Below, in pieces: positions 24,031 to 34,639 of a DNA stretch of 64,000 nt. Within the stretch, counting starts at the first letter, position 1; the number at the start of each line of letters is the position of its first letter. The stretch covers positions 1 through 64,000 of the forward strand of contig NW_026042713.1 of assembly GCF_023856365.1 (NCBI RefSeq), written 5' to 3'. The notes beneath the pieces were generated by a model. The model did not search any database. It was not told where the DNA came from and was given only the letters and a program-made list of their open reading frames with translations. The position numbers and the translations under genes are program-made. This DNA comes from Brienomyrus brachyistius. Its lineage: Eukaryota; Chordata; Actinopteri; Osteoglossiformes; Mormyridae.

Positions 24031-24133
24031 TTATATAAAATAATTGTCACACAACCTGGGTGACATGCCTTGCCTGCTCACCCAATTTTAGTGCACTTTA
24101 GTTATCCATACTGATCATCTAGTCTCGACACAC

Positions 24134-24182
<49 letters not shown>

Positions 24183-24484
24183 GATATTTTTTCTTTTTCT
24201 TGTGTTTTTTTTTCGCAATGGATATTAAAAATAAAGCAGTCCTCCGTAAAGGAGGGGTGGTGGAGGGAATATATATATACATATATATATAAAATAATTG
24301 TCACACAACCTGGGTGACATGCCTTGCCTGCTCACCCAATTTTAGTGCAACTTAGTTATCCATAATGACCAACTAGTCTCGATACACCCATATATATATA
24401 TATATATGTACATATATATAGTTTTTTTATTAGCAATAGAAAAGAAAAATAACGCAGTTCTCCGTAAAGGAGGGATGGTGGATG

Positions 24485-24548
<64 letters not shown>

Positions 24549-24651
24549 TTATATAAAATAATTGTCACACAACCTGGGTGACATGCCTTGCCTGCTCACC
24601 CAATTTTAGTGCACTTTAGTTATCCATACTGACCATCTAGTCTCGACACAC

Positions 24652-24706
<55 letters not shown>

Positions 24707-25126
24707 GATATTTTTTCTTTTTCTTGTGTTTTTTTTTCGCAATGGATATTAAAAATAAAGCAGTCCTCCGTAAAGGAGGGATGGTGGATGGAATATATAT
24801 ATAAAATAATTGTCACACAACCGGGGTGACATGCCTTGCCTGCTCACCCAATTTTAGTGCACCTTAGTTATTCATAATGACCATCTAGTCTCGATACACC
24901 CATAAATATATATGTATATATATATAGTTTTTTTATTAGCAATAGAAAAGAAAAATAACGCAGTTCTCCGTAAAGGAGGGATGGTGGATGGAATATATAT
25001 ATATATATATACATTTATATAAAATAATTGTCACACAACCTGGGTGACATGCCTTGCCTGCTCACCCAATTTTAGTGCACTTTAGTTATCCATAATGACC
25101 ATCTAGTCTCGATACACCCATGAATA

Positions 25127-25189
<63 letters not shown>

Positions 25190-25376
25190 TTTCTGTTTTT
25201 TTTTTGCAATAGACAATAAAAATAACGCAGTTCTCCATAAAGGAGGGATGGTGGATGGAATATGTATATGCATATATATAAAATAATTGTCACACAACCT
25301 GGGTGACATGCCTTGCCTGCTCACCCAATTTTAGTGCACCTCAGTTATCCATACTGACCATCTAGTCTCGACACAC

Positions 25377-25419
<43 letters not shown>

Positions 25420-26085
25420 GATATTTTTTCTTTTTCTTGTGTTTTTTTTTCGCAATGGATATTAAAAATAAAGCAGTCCTCCGTAAAGGAGGGGTGGTGG
25501 AGGGAATATATATATACATTTATATAAAATAATTGTCACACAACTGGGGTGACATGCCTTGCCTGCTCACCCAATTTTAGTGCACCTTAGTTATCCATAA
25601 TGACCAACTAGTCTCGATACACCCATAAATATATATGTGTATATATATATATATATATAGTTTTTTTGTGTTTTTTTTTGCAATAGACAATAAAAATAAC
25701 GCAGTTCTCCATAAAGGAGGGATAGTGGATGGAATATATATATACATATATATAAAATAATTGTCACACAACCTGGGTGACATGCCTTGCCTGCTCACCC
25801 AATTTTAGTGCACCTTAGTTATCCATACTGACCATCTAGTCTCGATACACCCATATATATATATATATATATATATGTACATATATATAGTTTTTTTATT
25901 AGCAATAGAAAAGAAAAATAACGCAGTTCTCCGTAAAGGAGGGATGGTGGATGGAATATATACATACATTTATATAAAATAATTGTCACACAACCTGGGT
26001 GACATGCCTTGCCTGCTCACCCATTTTTAGTGCACCTTAGTTATCCATACTGACCATCTAGTCTCGATACACCCATAAATATATA
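22480..26085. repeat. Tandem array with variable (TA)n tracts, about 15 units
   Basis: Each unit of roughly 200-300 bp has a fixed core: ATAATTGTCACACAAC, GGGTGACATGCC, CTCACCCAATTTTAGTGC and CTCGATACACCC. The core is followed by a variable TA tract, a T run, a GCAAT block, an AAAGGAGGG block and a second TA tract. Three unit types are told apart by the GCAAT block: A (GCAATGGATATTAAAAATAA), B (GCAATAGACAATAAAAATAA) and C (TATTAGCAATAGAAAAGAAA). Their order is A B B C B A C A C A C B A B C. Most length difference comes from the TA tracts. Tyr/Ile open frames here are translation of TA repeats. Confidence 0.9.
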
Positions 26086-26112
26086 TACTGAACAAAAATA
26101 TAAACGCAACAC

Positions 26113-27328
26113 TTTTTGCCTGTACAACAGCTGTACATGTTGCTACACAACACTTAAACATTCTATTTCCTCAATGAACTATTTTTTTTGCAGCAAAAGC
26201 CATGAAGCAGCAATAAAATCTTTAAAATATGCTTACCAATAAATATGGTTCTCCCATTTAAACACATGTAAAGATAAACCATGGATATTTAAAAATCATG
26301 GGTTCGTTAATGAGTTTAAATGTTATTGAATGGCTTACCTTAAACTTCTCCAGTAAGTCTTCAGCGGTGGAGTGGCTCATGTACTGTGATCCCAGAACCA
26401 GGACTGCACTCGAGAGCCATTCTCATAATTCACCCAATACCTGACATGCACATCCAGTTGTTTTCTTTTGATGGTCCTGTTCATACTTACGTCAAACATG
26501 ACAACGAAGCTCCCTTTTAATATATGGAGCGAGTCCAAATCGCGCAAGAAAAGTGGTTTTATCTTTACCACAAGTGACCCTGCGAGTCAGGGAACATCAC
26601 CCTGGAGACGGTGTGAATGTCATCATTGGACGTATAGGAGTGATGTCGGCAAACCGTTTGCAAAGCCCATAGCACTTCTGCTTTCAGTGTGGGTTGAGGA
26701 GGATGTACTGAAGGCATTATTTGTCATGGGATCCGGAGACACTGCCAAAACGGGTGTAGGCCTATCTTTAGAGGTTGTACTTATCTCCACTGAATAAACA
26801 TAAATCTGGGCTTATTCTATACTGAACAAAAATATAAACGCAACACTCTTGTTTCTGCTCCCATTTTTCATGAGATGGACTTAAAGACCTACAATTCATT
26901 CCAGATACACAATATTACCATTTCTCTCAAACATTTCTCACAAATCAGTCTAAATGTGTGATAGTGAGCACTTCTGCTTTGCTGAGATAATCCATCCCAC
27001 CTCACAGGTGTGCCACATCAAGATGCTGATCTGACATCATGGGTAGTGCACAGGTGTACCTTATACTGCCCACAATAAAAGGCCACCCTGGAATGTGCAG
27101 TTTTTTGCTTTATTGGGGGTCTGGGGACTCAGAACCGGTCAGTATCTGGTGTGACCACCATTTGCCTCATACAATGCAACACATCTTCTTCGCATAGAGT
27201 TTATCAGATTGTCAATTGTGGCCTGTGGAATGTTGGTCCACTCCTCTTCAATGGCTGTGCGAAGTTGTTGGATATTAGTGGGAACTGGTACACGCTGTCG
27301 TATACGCCGGTCAAGCACATCCCAAACA
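26113..27328. repeat. 1.2-kb direct duplication, copy 2
   Basis: This is the near-identical partner of 16995-18210. It includes a duplicate of the hAT-derived exon at 26335-26578, with the same frameshift and the same AAG|GTAAGC donor. Confidence 0.9.
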
Positions 27329-27988
27329 TGCTCAACGGGTGACATGTCCGGTGAGTATGCTGGCCATGCAAGAACTGGGACATTTTCAGCTTCCAAGAAC
27401 TGTGTACAGATCCTTGCAACATGGGGCCGTGCATCATCTGTCTGAGTGGCTGGTCTCAGACGATCTTGGAGGTGAACCTGCTGGATGTGGAGGTCCTGGG
27501 CTGGTGTGGTTACACGTGGTCTGCGGTTGTGAGGCCGGTTGGATGTACTGCCATATTCTCTGAAACGCCTTTGGAGACGGCTTATGGTTGAGAAATGAAC
27601 ATTCAATGCACGAGCAACAGATCTGGTTGACATTCCTGCTGTCAGCATGCCAATTGCACGCTCCCTCAATGCTTGTGGCATCTGTGGCATTTTGCTGTGA
27701 GACAAAACTGCACATTCCAGGGTGGCCTTTTATTGTGGGCAGTATAAGGTACACCTGTGCACTACCCATGATGTCAGATCAGCATCTTGATGTGGCACAC
27801 CTGTGAGGTGGGATGGATTATCTCAGCAAAGCAGAAGTGCTCACTATCACACATTTAGACTGATTTGTGAGAAATGTTTGAGAGAAATGGTAATATTGTG
27901 TATCTGGAATGAATTGTAGATCTTTAAGTCCATCTCATGAAAAATGGGAGCAAAAACAAAAGTGTTGCGTTTATATTTTTGTTCAGTG
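26820..27988 (-). mobile_element. Tc1-like transposon with long terminal inverted repeats
   Basis: Terminal inverted repeats of roughly 270 bp (26820-27095 and 27715-27988) match with few differences. Both ends are flanked by TA. The ends read (T/C)ACTGAACAAAAATATAAAC. The element is shorter than a full Tc1 because the transposase is internally deleted, so it could move only with enzyme supplied in trans. Confidence 0.9.
27139..27705 (-). pseudogene. Tc1-like transposase, internally deleted
   Basis: The frame is open for 188 codons, about half the usual length of roughly 340. Residues 10-60 form the paired-like helix-turn-helix DNA-binding domain (ALRERAIGMLTAGMSTRSVA). The protein then jumps from DRLRPATQT to DDARPHVARICTQF, losing the segment with the first catalytic Asp of the DDE triad. 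The second Asp (DDARPH) and the Glu (SPDMSPVEHVWD) remain. It should bind its own ends but cannot catalyse transposition. Confidence 0.85.
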
Positions 27989-28024
27989 TATGTATATGTA
28001 TACATATAGTTTTTTTTGTGTTTG

Positions 28025-29265
28025 TGAAAACGGGTCTTTAATCGGGGAAACGGAGCGGGTAGAGCAGGACGGAACGCAGGCATTGACAAACTACAATGAC
28101 GGACAGGGCAAACAGGTAAGACCAGGACTTAAAATAGGTCATGACTAATCAAAGTAATCGGGCAAAGCAGGAGACGATCAGGGAAGCACACGTGGGTAAT
28201 CAGGGGGCGTGGCACACACGAGGAGCGGACAAGCCGGGCATATATGTATATCTATATAAAACCTCATTAATGAGGGACAGGGAACAGAACGGACAGACAG
28301 AACTGGCACAGGGGAAGGAGCCAGGACAAGACTTGACATAAGACAGGAAAGGCAGAGAAACAGATCAGAAAGGGGGACACGGAGGGAACAGGCAGGACAA
28401 AAGGACCGGGAGTGAACGAAGGGAACATCGGGGAAAGAGGAGCAGAAGCCAGAGGGACGAGGGACAAAGAGAGGAGGGACAGAGACAGGAGGAACAAAGC
28501 GAGGGGGAGCAGAGGCAGGAGGGACAAAGACGGGAGGCCAGGGAGAGAAGGAGGGGGAACCAAGAGGAGCCCGAGGGAGACCCAGCGGGCGACGGGAGGC
28601 AGCCGGAAGGGCTGCAGGCGGCCGGGAGGCCGGAGCCGGAGGGGCCGAGGAGACGGGGTGAGGGACAGACGCAGGGACGAAGGAGGGAGTCGGAGGGGAG
28701 ACCAGGGAAGGGGACGAAGGAGCTGGAAGGGACCCTGGCGAGGGCAAGGAGAGAGGGGGAGCCGCAGCAGACGGCGACGTCCTCCGACACGCCAGAGCGG
28801 GAGGACCAGCAGGCGAATGAGGAGCCGCCGTCGGGGGGCCCGCAGGCAACCGATAAGACGCCGGAGGAGGGACCGAGGCAGGGCGACGAGGCCGCGGAGG
28901 GGGACCCGCAGACGACAGCCGACCCGGAGGGCCAGGACCCGCAGGTGCCGACCAAGCCCTAGCGCCGGCGAGGGAGGGCGAGCCAGGGGGCTGGGCGGGT
29001 GGGACCCCAGCCGTGCGTCTGTGTCCTCTCCCCTTATGGGACACAGACATAAGGACCTGCGGCCGGGGTCGGGCTCGTCGGGGTGAGGGTACCAGAGTCA
29101 CAGGGGGAGAAGGGACTGGAGTGGGGCCAGGGACTGGAGCTGCAGGCTGCAGAGGGGGCGCCTGCCCGGGAGCTGCAGGCAGGGAAAGCGCCTCGGACGT
29201 GGGCGCGGTAGCTGCAGGCAGCGGAGACGGCTGCTCGGGCTCTGGGGCCGCAGGGGGCACTTATT
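28025..29265 (-). repeat. GC-rich dispersed repeat with a Pro/Ala/Ser-rich open frame
   Basis: This is a strongly GC-rich block inside AT-rich surroundings, inserted in a unit of the tandem array whose 3' part resumes at 29266. The minus strand carries a 360-codon open frame (29260-28178), low in complexity and rich in Pro, Ala and Ser. It ends CATPPDYPRVLP, the same end as the shorter frame at 49638-49318, which links the two copies. No catalytic domain is seen. It may be a retroelement fragment. The long frame may simply reflect base composition. Confidence 0.55.
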
Positions 29266-29312
29266 TTATTATATAAAATAAGTGTCACACAACCGGGGTG
29301 ACATGCCTTGCC
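29266..29312. repeat. Remnant unit of the tandem array
   Basis: TATATAAAATAAGTGTCACA followed by CAACCGGGGTGACATGCC is the array core, displaced by the insertions at 26.1-29.3 kb. Confidence 0.8.
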
Positions 29313-29324
29313 TGCTTGTGGGAT

Positions 29325-29755
29325 GAGGAAGACTCAGGGACTGGAAATGGGATTAAAACTGAAGATGTGCTCATTCCTTTGTGTATTTACAAATTTTCCT
29401 TCCGTCAGACATGAGGAGTTTGCTGCTATATTTGGCACTAATAGAGATTCTGATGCTGCTATTTTTATTGTCTATTAGTTTGTTATTATTTACAAGTTCT
29501 GTTGTGTTTTTGCATTTTTCTCTTCTGGTTAATTAACTGCTGTCTGTTTGCTGTGAAGTATGAGTGTGGTGAGTAAGACTCAGGGACTGGAAGTGGGATT
29601 ACAACTAAAGATAACATGCTTATTCCTTTTTGTATTGTTTACAAATTTCCTTCCGTCAAACATGAGGAGTTTGCTGCTATATTGTGCACTAACAGAGATT
29701 CTGATGCTGCTATTTTTATTGTTTATAAATGTGTTATTGTTTCCAAGTTGAGTAT
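29325..29755 (+). repeat. 246-bp direct duplication with paired hydrophobic mini-ORFs
   Basis: Two copies start at GACTCAGGGACTGG (29331 and 29577). Each has a CTTCCGTCA segment followed by an ATG frame: 29411-29536 (41 codons, beginning MRSLLLYLALIEILMLLFLL) and 29662-29751 (29 codons, beginning MRSLLLYCALTEILMLLFLL). Both are strongly hydrophobic with one acidic residue. In copy 1 the preceding TTTTCCTTCCGTCAG looks like a splice acceptor. In copy 2 it is TCAAA. They could be a signal/membrane exon or chance. Confidence 0.45.
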
Positions 29756-29839
29756 TCAATAAATGCTAAATTGAGAAATTTTGTGTATCGTTTGTTATTA
29801 TTAGTGTGATATTTTACCATGCAAATAGAGGGGAAAACG

Positions 29840-29930
29840 TCCAATTATCGGCCAAAAAAAATCAGCAGCATATATCGGCCATCGCCTGACCCTTGACTTG
29901 AAAAACCCATATCGGTCGACCTCTAGTAAC
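29840..29930. mobile_element. hAT-like transposon end fragment
   Basis: The sequence ends GGTCGACCTCTAGT, preceded by AAAACCCATATC. Inverted, this gives the ACTAGAGGTCGACC terminal motif frequent in fish. Repeated ATCGGCC motifs precede it. No partner end is seen. Confidence 0.5.
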
Positions 29931-29964
29931 AGTACATTCTGTCCAATTCATCCATCGAGTTAAG

Positions 29965-30264
29965 TCACACACCCACTTGAGGGGGCACTCCGGCAGACGT
30001 GAGGATGGGGATGTTCTTTCCGCTATAACATCCACTGCAGAAGTACATCTCGCTCCTGTTCACAGGGCTTACTTCAATGATGAAGCAGGGCTGGTTGTCT
30101 GGACAAGAAGTTGTCCTGCTGCTGGGTCTCGGTGCCGTTTTTCCACCTAAGCTTGAAGGTGGAAATGTGTTCCAACTTGGTCCCTGGGACTGCAGCATAG
30201 CCAAACATCGCGAGCAGCGTCGGCCACACCCACCACCAGAACCATCACACCGTCCTATACACAT
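29965..30264 (-). other. Open frame with an Ig-V-like F-strand signature
   Basis: A 99-codon minus-strand frame includes CFIIEVSPVNRSEMYFCSG, which resembles the E-F strand region of an Ig V domain (hydrophobic alternation, then Ser-x-Met-Tyr-Phe-Cys). The upstream side has TTCTTTATGTGTATAG, a possible splice acceptor. However, the usual Trp and first Cys context is not convincing, the Asp before the Tyr is absent, and no J-like motif follows. It may be a diverged exon of an immune-type receptor or chance. Confidence 0.2.
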
Positions 30265-30279
30265 AAAGAAGAACTAAAA

Positions 30280-31914
30280 CATAGAGTGTTGTGACAATCT
30301 ATGCGTTAATGTTTGGCAGCATAGGTGATTCATTAAAATTATACCGAAGAATGGAAAATGTGATATTTAGAATATTTTTTGCCATTTAGTAGCTAATTTA
30401 AGCACTTACCCAATGCCTCAATTTGTTTTAGGTCAGTAATGTCTGAGCCAAAAGAATGAATGTATGAATTTAATACAATTCACCCACTCCCACCCACACA
30501 CAAATCTGAAATTCAATTTAAGACACTTCTTAAACATTAGTGCATTAACAAAAAAGGAAAATCTTAAGAGATTCAGTAGGATTTTCTATGTTAGACTTAA
30601 GCTAATAGTTCAATAGTTTTTACATATTTCAATATACCAATTTGACTTTAATGTTGAAACAGATGCTAAAACATGGAATAATTTCATAACTAGAGAAACA
30701 TGTTATTCACAAACACTAGCAAAGGTAGCTTATAGTTAAGCTTACTTAAGTCAGCAAGTCAGGCTACAGTGTGTAAGAATAGTCGTAAACGATAATTTGT
30801 CTCAGTCTTACATGACAGAATAAGTAAACAGAAAATATAAAATGGCTGAAACAGCGTCATTAACGCCAGCTACAGTAGAGGCGCAGAAAAGGTGTCATGA
30901 CTGAAGTATTCCCAAACTCTGGAAGACCGTATGCGAGCCTTTTTTGCCGCGTGTTTCTCCAGAGGCTCCGGAGCTCCGCTGGTTGACACAGCCATGTTGG
31001 TTCATGTGCAGGGGGACGAGCGGCAAATTTCTTTTTTGCAGGGTGGTAGGTGATGTCTCATTAATATTTATTAATTTACTTACAAAATGGTGCGGCACTG
31101 CATCCAAGCCTGCGGCACTCAGAGTCACAAATACAGTGGAAACCATTTGTAGTAATTACGTCTGTCTGGCTGATTTCCAACTAATTGATATTTGTATATT
31201 TATTACATGAATATAAGGTAATATAAGGTAATAGAAGAGGTATTTAATGGTTTTCCATCTGAGGAATTTGCAAAAAACTGCAGTGCATGATGGGTCGGAC
31301 CTAAAGGCTGCCTTAACGTCCTCATCTGTATGACGACATACATCAAGACTAGGAAGGTGCATAATGTTCATGTCTGGTTGCGTTTGTTGGTCCAGAAAGT
31401 AATTCAATTTCGCCATGTAGGTTACGTTCTTAAAAACTGCTTGGATATAGCCCGATTATATGCTGTGGGCCTTTTAATTTCTTTGTTTACCAGGTAGGCT
31501 ACCTTCTTTAAACTGCGTTTTGTTAGACTACATATTTAGGGAGGTCTTTATAAATTTATAGTAGTCTTCATAAATATGTACATAGTTTACCTAACCCAGC
31601 CACTTAAGGGAGAAAGCCAGCTCAACTAGGTGTCGGTCCCAAGCCCGGATTAATGGGGAGGGTTGGCGTCAAGAAATAAAGAGACTGTATCTTCACTGCA
31701 TGACTGATGTCAAAATGTGTGAAATATGTGGTTGTATTAATAAATGCATTAAAGTAGGTTAATGATTCTGTGCTGTCTAAATTGTATAGAAAATTTCTAC
31801 GTATAGCCAAACAAATCTCCTCCTGTTTGAAAAGGCATAGAAAAAGCAATTTAGCCACTAAAACTTTACAGTTTTTGTGAGGGACAGTCGAATTCTCTCG
31901 TTTCTCTCGTCAAG
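30280..31914. other. No supported gene
   Basis: Open frames at 30895-31146 (-) and 31156-31416 (-) have no recognised motifs. No repeat family was identified by eye. Confidence 0.4.
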
Positions 31915-32100
31915 TTTTTTTGTGATCCTGCACCTACACTTTGCCGGCCCCAGGAGGATGGGCTCCCCCTTTGAGTTTGGTCCCTCCCAAGGTTTCTTCC
32001 TTCTTGGGAGTTTTTCCATGCTATCGGCGCCTATGGCTTACTCACTGGGGGCTTTGGGTGGGCATGATATAAAGCAAAGCATTTTCCCTCCCAGTTTCCT
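31915..32100 (+). mobile_element. L2-like 3' UTR fragment
   Basis: The segment GGATGGGCTCCCCCTTTGAG, then CCCAAGGTTTCTTCC and GGGAGTTTTTCC, is the conserved 3' UTR of fish L2-type LINEs. A related copy lies at 41775-41990. It abuts the last exon of the chemerin-like locus. Confidence 0.6.
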
Positions 32101-32124
32101 CCTCTGGTCCACATTGCAGGACCA

Positions 32125-34313
32125 TCAGCCATCAGAAACAGCCAGACGGTCTCCTTCAGCTTCTTTAGTGTCCTTGGAAGCCAAGGCAGTTTTAGGTCTG
32201 AGAAGAGGTTTATCAGAAGGACACATATTACGTCGTTTGTCCTGAAATGTAACATGGGGAGGAAAAGTTAAGCGGTTTAGTCAGATTGGAGTCGTTTATT
32301 CAGCAGTGGCAGCGCCAGTGACTTAATGCTACAGGTGCTATAGGGGAGTGAGATTATTTAGACCGGGTGCTTTAGCTTTTCAGCTTATGTAGATGGTGTA
32401 TAGAAGCACACAGCACGATAAGCTACAGCATGGATAAAATAGGATAAAATATGAAATTCTAACGTCTAGCTCACAGAGCCTCTATGTGTACTTTGAAGAA
32501 AAAATACACTACAAGTATGCTGTAAAAACCGCAAAAATGTCTTACACAATATACAGATTTTACAGATAGTTAAAGAAAAAATGAAACCAATATTTTGGGG
32601 GTGCTGTGGGGGTACTATGGTCATTGGAGGAGGAGCTAGAGCCCCCCCCCCCAAGCTTTTCCTTGGTGCTGCCACTGTTGTTCAGATTAAAAGTAACATT
32701 GTCATTAATAAACAGTACTCTGATCAAATTTTTGCATGTACAAACACAATCAAAGTTTAACCACATGTTTAGACACAATTCACACACCTGTTACATTTCC
32801 ATAATGCTAAGACTCTCTACACTTACTTCATCCACTTTCTTGTTTGGTACACAGTCATTTGATGGATGTGTAAGATCATTACCAGACCGTCTGCTGCACA
32901 ACTCTACAGTTAATGAATGGCTGCAAAAACACACAGACACACAAAAACAGTATTTAAAGAGTGGTGGGCAATAAATACAGTGAGAGAAGGTGTAGTAAAG
33001 ATATATCTAATGATTTAAGGCAGAGCTGCTGGAGTGCAGGGTTTAATGACACAGAACAATTTTAGAGGAAAGAGCTTCCAAAGCAGGGTCACCATAAGGC
33101 TATATTATACAAAGCAAGTTCATCTAAAAGTATGAACAACAAATCCCGTTTAACTGAACACTGCTCTGTATTAAAATACTGTCCTCCGATCAAGCTAAGT
33201 GGTCCTGTAGTTCACTATTTAAAGAGGTAAATTTAAAGGGTAATTCACACTGCACATCTACCCTGCTCTGACCAGGTTTAATTACTGGCTTTCTAATTAA
33301 AACAAGAGTTAAGTCCTGCCCTTTCACCACAAAACACCACACTGCCATTTAAGGCTGATTTCAACAATGAGTTTTAGTTAACCTGGCTCGATTGAGTTAA
33401 CTCTGGGTATGTAAAACCCGCTTTGTAGTACAGCCCACAGGTCTTTAAATAAGGCCAGCTAGGGTTCATAGCTCGAAGCATAATCTACAGGTCACCCCTC
33501 AGATGATTAGCATTTGCTTCTGCCTGGTAATCCAGCCTTTAAGCCTGTAAACCTACTAAAATTTGAGAATAAGGTGAAGGAACTGGCTCTTTGAGGCCAC
33601 CTATGTATTTGTTACTTTATTGTTGGCTAACTTTCCCCCGCAGGGCATCAAAAAAGTTAACATGAACCTAAATTAATTTGCTAACTGATATGTCCAATGC
33701 TCACAGTCACAGTGACTCTTTACTTACCCTCTTGTCCATGAAAATACAGTCAGCCCGATGGTCTGTTGCAGTTGACTTTGGACATTTTGTTGCTCTCAAG
33801 AGAATCTCAATGTCAATGTATTCACTGCTGATCTAAATCACATAAACACGTTATATACAAAATTGCCTACAACTGTTTTAAAGGCAATATAACAAACAAT
33901 AATCACCCAAAAAATGGCAAACTGTCACAGACTTGACTGCAGCAGATTCAGAGAGAAACTGTGAGAAGGTAAAATTGACCAGGGCTGAGATATACAACCA
34001 TCACTTTCATTGTGAAGAGACATTAAGCATCATATGCATTGAAATTAAAACATCAAAATCAATGTGATACTCATTAGTTCAGCTTGCAGATGATGAAAGT
34101 TTCACACTTTTGTAAACACTTTCTCAGCAGTTACCTTCGGACGGCCCTGGATGTTATAGAAATTCATGTGCTGACGGGTTCCTTGATGAGCATTTTCGAC
34201 TGCGAGTTTAATGGCCGTCTTGTGAGTGCAGGGAGACTGTGGTAATCTTGCTGGGCCTCTGTGGAGATAAGCAGAGCTCCATAAGCCAAAACCAGAAGCA
34301 GCAGGCGGGTCAT
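32125..34313 (-). pseudogene. Chemerin/cystatin-like secreted protein gene, two frameshifts
   Basis: Four minus-strand exons have good splice sites: 34313-34135, 33832-33728, 32930-32827 and 32241-32125 (stop 32127-32125). Exon 1 starts with a signal peptide (MTRLLLLVLAYGALLISTEA). After QDYHSLPAL the reading frame must shift by one base to reach HKTAIKLAVENAHQGTRQHM. Exon 2 reads EYIDIEILLRATKCPKS and DCIFMDKR, a cystatin-fold segment like chemerin (RARRES2). Exon 3 starts PFINC and shifts by one base before NDLTHPSNDCVPNKK. Exon 4 is basic, DKRRNMCPSDKPLL. Exons 1 (179 nt) and 3 (104 nt) are each one base short of a multiple of three. The total would be about 168 residues, near chemerin's length. 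It is a recent pseudogene, or the sequence has two base-calling errors. Confidence 0.55.
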
Positions 34314-34319
34314 CTTCCT

Positions 34320-34639
34320 CTCAGCTTTGAAGGGAGAAGCAGGACTGAGGACACTGATCTGTGGTCCCCTTATCCAGCACGTCCAGGGGCGTGTCCTTCA
34401 CTCGAAACAAACAGACCTTTGAACAACATTGGAAAACTCTTCAGGATGAATTGAGGCAGGTGGTCAAGTGGGTTTATTGTTATTTCAGCAATATACACAG
34501 TACACAGTGAAAGGAAACATTGTTCCTCCTGGACCACGGTGCAACACAAAGAAGAAAAACAGAAACAACACAAGATGACACAAGTGCGGGCAAGATAGAA
34601 CTATACAGAGTGAAAGGAGCACAAACAGAGGGAGAAAGT
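34320..34639. other. Upstream flank of the chemerin-like locus
   Basis: This contains the probable 5' leader (GAGAGGAAG before the ATG on the minus strand). No clear TATA box was identified. The 34450-34640 part is of unknown origin. Confidence 0.35.

Larger units (their letters stand above)
26086..27988. mobile_element. Composite Tc1 unit carrying extra DNA
   Basis: The unit starts with a lone 27-bp Tc1 end (ACTGAACAAAAATATAAACG next to TA) at 26086-26112, followed by about 0.7 kb that also occurs at 16995-17701, and then by a complete Tc1 copy. The array sequence stops at CCCATAAATATATA before it and resumes with TGTATATG and AGTTTTTTTTGTG after 27988, so the whole unit appears to sit in one TA target. 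This looks like mobilisation of DNA next to a Tc1. Confidence 0.7.

Noticed and set aside
22100..25800. Many Tyr/Ile-rich open frames with IPPL(W/R)RTALF segments
   Set aside because: They are translations of TA repeats and of the shared array core, repeated in every unit. No start context or domain supports a gene.
27139..27705. Functional Tc1 transposase
   Set aside because: The frame is open but is about half the normal length and lacks the region with the first catalytic Asp.
28412..29086. Arg-rich 224-codon plus-strand frame
   Set aside because: It is the complement of the Pro/Ala-rich frame in a GC-rich repeat. Low complexity, no domain.
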